From Crocinitomicaceae bacterium (GTDB lineage Bacteria > Bacteroidota > Bacteroidia > Flavobacteriales_D > Crocinitomicaceae), in assembly GCA_024643725.1 (NCBI GenBank), contig JAHEMJ010000001.1:62001-126000 (forward strand): a stretch of 64,000 nucleotides of DNA, given 5' to 3'. This document shows positions 38,081 to 45,119 of this stretch, piece by piece. Made by a program: the position numbers and the translations under genes. The notes below the pieces were generated by a model, which was not told the DNA's origin, ran no database searches, and saw nothing but the letters and a program-made list of their open reading frames with translations. Position 1 is the first letter of the stretch, and the number at the start of each line of letters is the position of its first letter.

Positions 38081-38854
38081 TCATTGAGAAACGAAGCGGT
38101 AACTGATGTAGCCACTCACCGTTCCAGATCCTGCGTTAAATCGGGACATACCCGCGTATTTCAGGGCTTGCTCCATCATACAGGCCGAAGCATTTGAGCT
38201 TCGATTTTGATCAACGGACTTCGAGATCACACGTCCTGCATTGTTCACCGAAATATTTACGACAACGGTTCCGGCTGAATTGTAGCCGCATGTATAGCCT
38301 GGATTGCGCACATACCATTTTTTATTTTCGAAGGCTGTTCGTCCAGGAAGAGAGAAATCAACCATCACACTTCCCGCGAATTGATTTTGACTCCCGCTTT
38401 GATTCGTTGAACTTACGTTGCGATTCGCTGAGTTTGGCGCTGAATTTTTCAATCGCTCCGCTGATTCTGTTCGGATTCGTTCACGTTCTTTTGCACCACC
38501 AAATTCTTCGTATAAACTGCGTTCAAAATCACGTGCTGACTGCTCCGGATTACCTGAACGGGTAGAACTTGCCGCATCTTGAGACCAGTCCTGCTGTGAA
38601 CGCTGTCGCGTATCGGATGCGTCGCGCACAACGTTTCTCACTTCCCCACCAGCAGACATCATCGGATCTTGTTGTAAAGTCAATTCCACTTCCTCTGGAA
38701 CCTCTTCAATGGATACAGAGAATTCATCTGCTTCAATGGCTGTTTCTTTCCGAACGGTGGTCAATTCCAAATAGACGAAAATCCCAACATAGATGGTCAT
38801 AATGGCCATCAAAATCTTAAAAAATTGTTCGGGATTTCGGAGCATTCTTTTCAT
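38081..38854 (-). CDS. TonB-like envelope protein
   Basis: 257 residues. One membrane helix at about 14-32 (ILMAIMTIYVGIFVYLEL) anchors it in the inner membrane. A long, polar, low-complexity periplasmic linker follows (about 40-160, Ser/Gln/Arg-rich rather than the Pro/Lys-rich linker of classical TonB). The C-terminal 90 residues (GTVVVNISVNNAGRVISKSVD, ALKYAGMSRF) match a TonB-C-like fold, with two Cys that could form a disulfide. No ExbB/ExbD genes are nearby. Its ATG overlaps the WG-repeat gene stop (ATGA). A role in linking the two membranes is inference. Confidence 0.7.
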   Translation of the reverse strand: MKRMLRNPEQFFKILMAIMTIYVGIFVYLELTTVRKETAIEADEFSVSIEEVPEEVELTLQQDPMMSAGGEVRNVVRDASDTRQRSQQDWSQDAASSTRSGNPEQSARDFERSLYEEFGGAKERERIRTESAERLKNSAPNSANRNVSSTNQSGSQNQFAGSVMVDFSLPGRTAFENKKWYVRNPGYTCGYNSAGTVVVNISVNNAGRVISKSVDQNRSSNASACMMEQALKYAGMSRFNAGSGTVSGYISYRFVSQ

Positions 38855-40836
38855 TCCACCAAACTTATGAATGAATGTGTCATTGGGAAATAGTAACTTA
38901 GTTTATCTCCTTCTTGTAAAACGAAACTTTCATGATCGAAGCGTTGAATGCGATCGTATTGAATGGCCAAAACTTCTTTTCCATCGCGTGTAAATATCCC
39001 ATGTTTCTCTTCAATACTTAAATAGAAATACTGTTGCTCAAAGGGTTTGATATTTGAAAAGGTAACAGGTAACACCATTTTACCTCCTTCATTCACCAAG
39101 CCAAAAAATCCTTCGCGCTCAACTAAGTAGCCCATCTCTGGAAAATACCGAATAAAGTCATATTCAAAAGGAAGAATGACTTTCCCTTTCACATCCAGCA
39201 AGGCCCAATTTCCTTTGTCTTTGACTGGCCAAAATCCGGTGTAGGGTCCACTTGCTTCGTAAACCGGTTTTTGAACCAACTTACCAGTGACATCCATCAA
39301 TCCATATTTTTCTTTTTTTCGGTATACCGCATAGCCATGATGAAACTTGGCCACATTCAAGGCATCAGAAAACCATTCAACATTGGAAGGCAACATGAGT
39401 TTACCCGTCGAGTCAATGTAATTTAATTGTCCATTCACTTTCACCACTGCCCTATTTGATGACGAATCTAAATCTCCAATAAATTCATATTCTGGATGCA
39501 CCTTAGACATTTTATGAGAAAAAGTGAGCTCCATTGGAGAATCAATGTACTCAACTTGTTCAAAATTCAAATCATACATGGTTATCTTTCCATCCTTTTC
39601 CGTATCGTAAAAACTTCCTGTAAAACTGATATCATTAAACTCAAGAGGAAAAACCAATTTACCAATTCTATCAATCACTCCATATTTGTCACCCTTGCGG
39701 ACAATTGCACGGTTATTCACAAACTCAAGAATTTCATCGTATTGAAAATCTACCACCACTTGATTTTTCTTATCAATGATACCAAATTTGTCATCCTTCG
39801 AAACAACCGCTAATCCTTCTTGAAAAGGACCCACTTCGTTATACATCGCTGGAATGATTAATTTTCCTTGGCCGTTCATGAATCCATAACGACTTTCCTT
39901 GATGACCGGGTACAACTTCATTTGAAACAAATCGATGTCCACCGCTAATTCTTGCATAAATGGATAATCGGGATAATCTCTCTGAAAATCATGGTATTTT
40001 TCTTCTGAATAATCCTTCAAATAAATTTTATAGACATTACGCCAAGCTTCATTGACAAATGGATTGCTTTGATAGGTCCGAACAAAAGAAGCATATTCTT
40101 CCAGGGAATGCTGTGCGGTTGCCAAGGAATAAATTTCCTTTGCCGCTTCCATATGATGGGTATTTTCTGGACAATCCTGATAAAAAGACACGAAAGAAGT
40201 CAACAAACCATCTTTGGTGTATTCTTGAAATTGTAAATCGTAAAATAAGTGTTGTGCTTCTTGTACAAAGGAAGATTCCGGAAGGGAATCGATGTAGGAT
40301 TTTAAAGCACTTGACACTCCTTTTTCCTTTGCTCGCTCAAAGGCCAATTGATCCCGTAAGTATACAGCTGTGTTTTTCGAGGGGAAAGTTGGATGTTTTT
40401 CAATGAACTGATTCCATGCTGAAACAGAGGGTTTTAATTGTATTTCATTAAAAATCAACTGACTGACATAGTCTCTTTGTGCAAAAATGGCATTGACATC
40501 CAAATTAAAATCGCTTTTCCACTTCAAGACTTGTTTTTCAGGAACATTGGACCAAAGTGATTCTGATTGCAACACAAAACGATAGGAACTATCTAAATTT
40601 CTAAAATCGTTTGTTGCGTATAATTTCGATAGTCCATAATAAGCAATCGCCGTACTTTTTTTCAATCCTTTTCGAAAGTACTCGTTCGCTAAACCATAAT
40701 TTTTATCCGACAAAGCTTCCATTCCTTTTTTGATGGATTTTTGCCCAAAGCCATTCAACGAAAAAACCAGAAAAAAAAGTAAAACGCTTTGCTTTAGCAA
40801 ATGACGGAACGAAATCATATTCTTTTGTCTATGCAT
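38851..40836 (-). CDS. Exported WG-repeat protein with helical N-terminal region
   Basis: 661 residues. The signal peptide is in the first 30 residues (SVLLFFLVFSLNGFG); the Met at residue 7 (ATG at 40818) is a plausible alternative start, avoiding the 8-base overlap with nadE. Residues about 35-300 look like TPR-type helical repeats. From about 310 to the end lie WG repeats of about 40 residues, each with strands like YGFMNGQGKLIIPAMYNEV, FGIIDKKNQVVVDF and YGLMDVTGKLVQ. Such beta-propeller-like repeats bind unknown ligands. It is coupled to the TonB-like gene. Function unknown, probably envelope. Confidence 0.85.
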   Translation of the reverse strand: MHRQKNMISFRHLLKQSVLLFFLVFSLNGFGQKSIKKGMEALSDKNYGLANEYFRKGLKKSTAIAYYGLSKLYATNDFRNLDSSYRFVLQSESLWSNVPEKQVLKWKSDFNLDVNAIFAQRDYVSQLIFNEIQLKPSVSAWNQFIEKHPTFPSKNTAVYLRDQLAFERAKEKGVSSALKSYIDSLPESSFVQEAQHLFYDLQFQEYTKDGLLTSFVSFYQDCPENTHHMEAAKEIYSLATAQHSLEEYASFVRTYQSNPFVNEAWRNVYKIYLKDYSEEKYHDFQRDYPDYPFMQELAVDIDLFQMKLYPVIKESRYGFMNGQGKLIIPAMYNEVGPFQEGLAVVSKDDKFGIIDKKNQVVVDFQYDEILEFVNNRAIVRKGDKYGVIDRIGKLVFPLEFNDISFTGSFYDTEKDGKITMYDLNFEQVEYIDSPMELTFSHKMSKVHPEYEFIGDLDSSSNRAVVKVNGQLNYIDSTGKLMLPSNVEWFSDALNVAKFHHGYAVYRKKEKYGLMDVTGKLVQKPVYEASGPYTGFWPVKDKGNWALLDVKGKVILPFEYDFIRYFPEMGYLVEREGFFGLVNEGGKMVLPVTFSNIKPFEQQYFYLSIEEKHGIFTRDGKEVLAIQYDRIQRFDHESFVLQEGDKLSYYFPMTHSFISLVE

Positions 40837-41602
40837 TTTTCAATTCTGAAGGAATGAGGCAAACGGGTATCGGCTCCATTTTATGTTTATTTGCGGAATG
40901 GAATCCTCTGTAAATACGCAGTACTTCATGTTCTCTAACAGTAAGATTCGCTTCATCACCTGTAAAATCCATGGCCCATTCTAATTCTGGATACGTAGCG
41001 CCAATTTGATCTTCGTCACTTCGTCCATCTTCCCAAAGTCCATCGGTTGGAGCAGCGGTTAAAATAGATTGAACAACTTGAACAGACTCTGCCAATTGAA
41101 AGACCTGCGTTTTGGTCAAATCAGCGATTGGACTCACATCCACACCGCCATCTCCATATTTGGTGAAAAATCCAACACCAAAGTCCTCCACTCGATTCCC
41201 TGTCCCAGCGACCAAACAACGATTTGCTTGTCCAATTGCGTACAAAGTTGTCATACGCAAACGAGCACGTGAGTTCGCCATCGCTAACGGCTGATTCGTT
41301 GTTTCAAATGGCATTAAAGACTCAAAATTATTGAATAGATCCGTCAATGGGATTTCAAATGAGCTCACATTCTGGAAGCGTTGAGAAAGATCTTGGATGT
41401 GTTCCTGTGCTCGGTTGTATTCTGCGGATGTTTGCCGAATCGGCATATTCAACAAAATGACTTTTGCGCCAGTCAACGCACACAAAGTTGATGTCAACGC
41501 AGAATCAATCCCACCTGAAACACCAATGATGAATCCATCAACTTTCGCTTTTTCCTGGTACGCTTTTAACCAAGAAACAATATGTTCGACAATTGGATTC
41601 AA
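40829..41602 (-). CDS. nadE: NH3-dependent NAD+ synthetase
   Basis: 257 residues, single-domain form without a glutaminase. The ATP pyrophosphatase P-loop is GVSGGIDSALTS near 27-38; other conserved parts are NSRARLRMTTLY, LVAGTGNRVEDFGVGFFTKYGDGG and GLWEDGRSDEDQIG. It amidates nicotinic acid adenine dinucleotide with ammonia. The start codon is TTG at 41600-41602: an in-frame TAA, the stop of the upstream gene, directly precedes it and no other start lies before the P-loop, so TTG is forced. It sits between an outer-membrane barrel gene and the WG-repeat gene, back to back with gldB as in other flavobacteria. Confidence 0.95.
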   Translation of the reverse strand: MNPIVEHIVSWLKAYQEKAKVDGFIIGVSGGIDSALTSTLCALTGAKVILLNMPIRQTSAEYNRAQEHIQDLSQRFQNVSSFEIPLTDLFNNFESLMPFETTNQPLAMANSRARLRMTTLYAIGQANRCLVAGTGNRVEDFGVGFFTKYGDGGVDVSPIADLTKTQVFQLAESVQVVQSILTAAPTDGLWEDGRSDEDQIGATYPELEWAMDFTGDEANLTVREHEVLRIYRGFHSANKHKMEPIPVCLIPSELKNA

Positions 41603-42430
41603 TTAGAAAAGAATTGAAAATTTCAACACCACTTGATTTTGCGTTGATTTATTGGAGAAATAGACTTTGTTTAAATTTTGATCTAGAATGAACAATGATT
41701 TTTTATCATCTGATCGATCTAAGAAAAGCGGCACGAATCCATAATAATAACCGAGTTCAGCTTTCAATACCGTTGTTCCAGCAAAATTCCATTCCGCTCC
41801 ACCGGAGAAACCAATGTTTGAATTGAAGATGAACAGTTCCCCTTTTGAACTCATATCCACATTGTCTTTATTTACCCATTGTGCCAAGGGATCATTTAAA
41901 TTATCCAGAGTAAATCCAGAATCATTGATTTTGTTTGACACCAAAAAGCGATTTCGCAATCCAAAATTGGCGAAGTAGCGAAAATCACCGATGAATTCCG
42001 TTCTAAAATTCAGGTAAATAGGCAAGCTAATGTAAATTGGATTGTACGTGCGTTCGCTCAATAAAAAGAATTTATCTGTTGTGGCCACCGTTTCTTTCTG
42101 TGTTTTAATGACTTTGTCCGTGTAGCGATAAAAAACATTTGAATTCTCTTTTTTGTACTTCAAGTTTTCGATATCGAATTCAAGACCGAAGGTATAAGCT
42201 AGGTTTTTAGACTCTTTAAATGCTTTCGTGAAATTGGTTCCCATCGTAAAGGTTGATCCAACGCCATTTGCAGAAAGATAATTGGTTCCCATTTTCAACA
42301 TACTGATTCCAACACCTCCAACTAATCCAGCTTGCAAAGACTTATCTCCAACCGTTTGAGCCTGTCCACCAAGCGTGAAAAATGCCGTAAAAATAACGCA
42401 ACTTGTTCGTTTGATTAAGCGTGATCTCAT
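41603..42430 (-). CDS. Outer membrane beta-barrel protein (porin-like, PorT type)
   Basis: 275 residues with a signal peptide ending GGQAQ. The mature part has alternating amphipathic strands (AYTFGLEFDIENLKY, YNPIYISLPIYLNFRT, YFANFGLRNRFLV, SGGAEWNFAGTTVLKAELGYYYG) and ends in an aromatic C-terminal strand (VVLKFSILF), as in outer-membrane barrels of about 8-10 strands. It matches the outer membrane beta-barrel/PorT group loosely; a T9SS role is possible but not shown. Its stop abuts the nadE TTG start. Its -7 box faces that of gldB. Confidence 0.75.
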   Translation of the reverse strand: MRSRLIKRTSCVIFTAFFTLGGQAQTVGDKSLQAGLVGGVGISMLKMGTNYLSANGVGSTFTMGTNFTKAFKESKNLAYTFGLEFDIENLKYKKENSNVFYRYTDKVIKTQKETVATTDKFFLLSERTYNPIYISLPIYLNFRTEFIGDFRYFANFGLRNRFLVSNKINDSGFTLDNLNDPLAQWVNKDNVDMSSKGELFIFNSNIGFSGGAEWNFAGTTVLKAELGYYYGFVPLFLDRSDDKKSLFILDQNLNKVYFSNKSTQNQVVLKFSILF

Positions 42431-42467
42431 TTGATTCTGTTTTAAGTGTTAATTTTGAACAAAAATA
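42430..42467. promoter_or_regulatory. Face-to-face promoters of gldB (+) and the outer-membrane barrel gene (-)
   Basis: For gldB: TTTG (42430-42433), 16 bases, TAATTTTG (42450-42457). For the minus gene: TATTTTTG at 42460-42467 (plus-strand CAAAAATA). The two -7 boxes are 2 bases apart and point towards each other, so each transcript would cross the other box. Confidence 0.6.
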
Positions 42468-42476
42468 AGAATTATC

Positions 42477-43490
42477 GTGAAACACTTCCGTTTGTTATTT
42501 GTGCTTTTTTCACTTGGGATTTTCCTACTCTCTGCTTGTTCTTCCAACTCCTACGAGGTGGACCTAGATGAAGTTCCATTAAAGGTGAATTTTATTAATT
42601 TAGACTCACTTTCTTTGCACGCCAACTGGACAAAACGCGATCAACTTTTCATGGATTTAAAAAAGAAAGACGAAGAACTATTCAACTTTGCTTTTTCTTA
42701 TGCCTTGGAGATTCCACTTGCATCGGATACAGGATTTAGAAATGGCATCGATCGCTTTTACGCGAATCCCTACATCGCATCCCTTGAGAAAGCGTTGCAA
42801 ACGAAAACATCATGGCGTCAAGCATCCAGCACAGAAATTTTGAACGGATTCAAACGGTTATCCTTTTTCCTTCCATCTTGGAAACAACCCAAACAAGTTT
42901 ATTTCATTAACAGTCGCTTTGCAGCAAGTGCATTTTGCACGGACAAATCGCTGGCCATCGGACAAGAACGTTACTTAGGAGCGAAAGACCGACTCATTCA
43001 ACAATTGCCCTCTTCTCAATTTTACGGTTGGATCAAAGAAGCAATGGAACCAACATTTGTCTCGTCGGATGCTTTACTCGTTTGGATTAGCACGCATGGA
43101 CTAGAAGAAACAACGGAAAACTATGCTTCTGAAATGATTCGTTGGGGAAAAATGTTGTTCCTCACGCACATTTGCTTACCAGATCAACCCGAATCTAACA
43201 TTGTGCGTTACTCCAAAAAAGACTATGAATGGGCAAATGCGAGCACCAAATCTTTCTGGCAATATTTAGTGGATGAAGAAATGCTGTTTAAAACGGATGA
43301 AGAAACGAGAATGAACCTCTTGCACGAAGGTCCATTTACCATTGGTCTTCCGCAAGAAAGTCCAGATCGAATGGGCCGATTCATGGGTTACACCATCGTC
43401 AAACAGTACATGGAAAACAACGACGTCAGTCCAAAAGAGCTGATGAAAACCCCTTACAATAAAATCCTTCAAAAATATCAAGCGAATTAA
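42477..43490 (+). CDS. gldB: Gliding motility lipoprotein GldB
   Basis: 337 residues. It starts at GTG (42477) as MKHFRLLFVLFSLGIFLL with lipobox LLSAC. The mature domain has the GldB pattern: LDEVPLKVNFINLDS, LPSWKQPKQVYFINSRF, AIGQERYLGAKDRLI and, near the end, MGRFMGYTIVKQYMEN. GldB is an essential lipoprotein for gliding and T9SS function in Flavobacterium, though not all carriers glide. The gldC gene follows after 2 bases, and nadE lies on the other side, the usual flavobacterial neighbourhood. It opens a plus-strand run reaching asnB. Confidence 0.93.
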   Translation: MKHFRLLFVLFSLGIFLLSACSSNSYEVDLDEVPLKVNFINLDSLSLHANWTKRDQLFMDLKKKDEELFNFAFSYALEIPLASDTGFRNGIDRFYANPYIASLEKALQTKTSWRQASSTEILNGFKRLSFFLPSWKQPKQVYFINSRFAASAFCTDKSLAIGQERYLGAKDRLIQQLPSSQFYGWIKEAMEPTFVSSDALLVWISTHGLEETTENYASEMIRWGKMLFLTHICLPDQPESNIVRYSKKDYEWANASTKSFWQYLVDEEMLFKTDEETRMNLLHEGPFTIGLPQESPDRMGRFMGYTIVKQYMENNDVSPKELMKTPYNKILQKYQAN

Positions 43491-43492
43491 TT

Positions 43493-43840
43493 ATGAGCGA
43501 TCAAATCACAAAGAAATCAGACATCGTCTTAACGGTTGGACTTGACTCCAATCAAATTCCAACGGCGATTAAATGGAGTGCTCCAGATACCAATGTTTCG
43601 GACGCAGCCGCTTCCGCTTTTCTTTTATCCATTTGGGATCCAAAAGAAAAAAATACCATGAAAATAGATTTGTGGACAAAGGATATGAGTATTGAGGAAA
43701 TGAAGCAATTTTTCCATCAGACCTTATTGACCATGGCGGATACTTTTGAAAAAGCCACAGGTGAGCATTTGATTAGCGAGGATTTAAGAGATTACTGCTA
43801 TCATTTTGCCACAAAAATGGAAATCCTTCCAGAGGAATGA
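43493..43840 (+). CDS. gldC: Gliding motility protein GldC
   Basis: 115 residues, no signal peptide. Family pattern: SDIVLTVGLDSNQIPTAIKW, AFLLSIWDPKEKNTMKIDLW and a C-terminal helical part (YCYHFATKMEILP). It is a small cytoplasmic partner in gliding/T9SS; its loss in Flavobacterium johnsoniae impairs but does not abolish motility. It follows gldB by 2 bases, and its stop overlaps the next ATG (ATGA). Confidence 0.92.
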   Translation: MSDQITKKSDIVLTVGLDSNQIPTAIKWSAPDTNVSDAAASAFLLSIWDPKEKNTMKIDLWTKDMSIEEMKQFFHQTLLTMADTFEKATGEHLISEDLRDYCYHFATKMEILPEE

Positions 43841-44628
43841 AATTTATCTTAGAAAAAATGCACACGAAGCACGAGGAGGTCATTCATTATTACCTTCCAA
43901 CTGCTCCTGAATGGACTTTCATGAACCAATTTATTGGCCAGGATATCCAATTGCATTGGACGGGTAACATTTTTTGCCGATCTTGTAGTAAGTCCACTAA
44001 AAAATCCTTTGGAGAAGGATTCTGTTTTTCGTGTTTCTCAAATGCACCTGAAGCGAGTCCATGCATTTTGCATCCAGAATTATGTGAAGCACATTTAGGC
44101 AAAGGACGCGACATCGAATACGAATTAAAACACCATAATCAACCGCATTATGTTTATTTGGCTGCTACGGACATCGTGAAAGTTGGTGTAACTCGAAACA
44201 CACAAGTTCCAACACGGTGGATTGACCAAGGAGCAAATGCTGCCATTATTTTGGCTGAAGTCCCAAACCGATATTTAGCGGGAGTGATTGAAGTCGCCCT
44301 GAAGGATTTCTATGCGGATAAAACAAATTGGCAAAACATGCTTCGCAATATCCAAGATGAATCCATCGATTTGGTGGATGAAAAATGGCAAGTATGCGAA
44401 GAATTACCATCGGACTTAGCGCAATATTGGCTCGAAAACGATGAAATTCTTACTTTTAACTATCCAGTGGAAAAGTATCCCAGTAAAATTCAGTCGACCA
44501 ACTTTGACAAAGAACCAATGATTCAAGGGAAATTAAGCGGCATACGTGGACAATATTTAATCCTGGATGAACAACGTGTCATCAATTTGAGACGACATAC
44601 TGGATACGAAATTGAATTTACAGCCTAA
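43837..44628 (+). CDS. DUF2797 domain-containing protein
   Basis: 263 residues. The N-terminal part has a Cys4 zinc-ribbon-like site (CRSC near residue 47 and CFSC near 64), plus a further Cys-rich CILHPELCEAH; a central domain reads YVYLAATDIVKVGVTR and RWIDQGANAAIILAE, similar to GIY-YIG-like strands. DUF2797 proteins are found next to gldC in many flavobacteria; function unknown. The ATG overlaps the gldC stop and the TAA shares a base with the gtrA start, so it is translationally coupled on both sides. Confidence 0.85.
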   Translation: MKFILEKMHTKHEEVIHYYLPTAPEWTFMNQFIGQDIQLHWTGNIFCRSCSKSTKKSFGEGFCFSCFSNAPEASPCILHPELCEAHLGKGRDIEYELKHHNQPHYVYLAATDIVKVGVTRNTQVPTRWIDQGANAAIILAEVPNRYLAGVIEVALKDFYADKTNWQNMLRNIQDESIDLVDEKWQVCEELPSDLAQYWLENDEILTFNYPVEKYPSKIQSTNFDKEPMIQGKLSGIRGQYLILDEQRVINLRRHTGYEIEFTA

Positions 44629-45113
44629 TGGTTCGCATCATACACCACATACTCGATTTCTTTTATCCACTTGTTCGACGAATAATGGACAAGACAACTT
44701 ATTACTATGCCGCTTGTGGCAGTGGAAACCTTGTGTTGAGTTGGATTCTATTCTTTCTGTTTTTCAACGTGCTTTTTCAAAAGCAAGATTTCACGTTTGA
44801 CAATCTTCCTTTTGGAATGGGTGTTAAAACCATTTCTGCACTGACGTTGAGCTCCATTATCTGTGCGTGCATTTCCTTTCTCATTGGATTCTTGCTCATG
44901 CGCTATGTGGTTTTTACCGAAAGTCAGTTAAAAGGTCGTGCCCAATTTTTTCGCTATGGACTAAGCGCTGTGATTACTTCCACCACCAACTGGGGATTAT
45001 TGAAAGTCCTAGTACTCGGAATGGGCATTTTTCCTTCCATCGCAAATATCCTCGCATCTTGTGTTGTCGTTACGATTAGTTATTTACTGCAACGAAAATT
45101 CAGTTTCAAATAA
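44628..45113 (+). CDS. GtrA family membrane protein
   Basis: 161 residues with four membrane helices (about 30-48, 65-92, 103-122, 133-152). The pattern FRYGLSAVITSTTNWGLLKVL and the ending YLLQRKFSFK are typical of GtrA proteins, which help flip or transfer polyprenyl-linked sugars across the inner membrane. It begins within the stop codon of the DUF2797 gene and is followed after 6 bases by asnB. Substrate not known. Confidence 0.88.
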   Translation: MVRIIHHILDFFYPLVRRIMDKTTYYYAACGSGNLVLSWILFFLFFNVLFQKQDFTFDNLPFGMGVKTISALTLSSIICACISFLIGFLLMRYVVFTESQLKGRAQFFRYGLSAVITSTTNWGLLKVLVLGMGIFPSIANILASCVVVTISYLLQRKFSFK

Positions 45114-45119
45114 GTTCTC

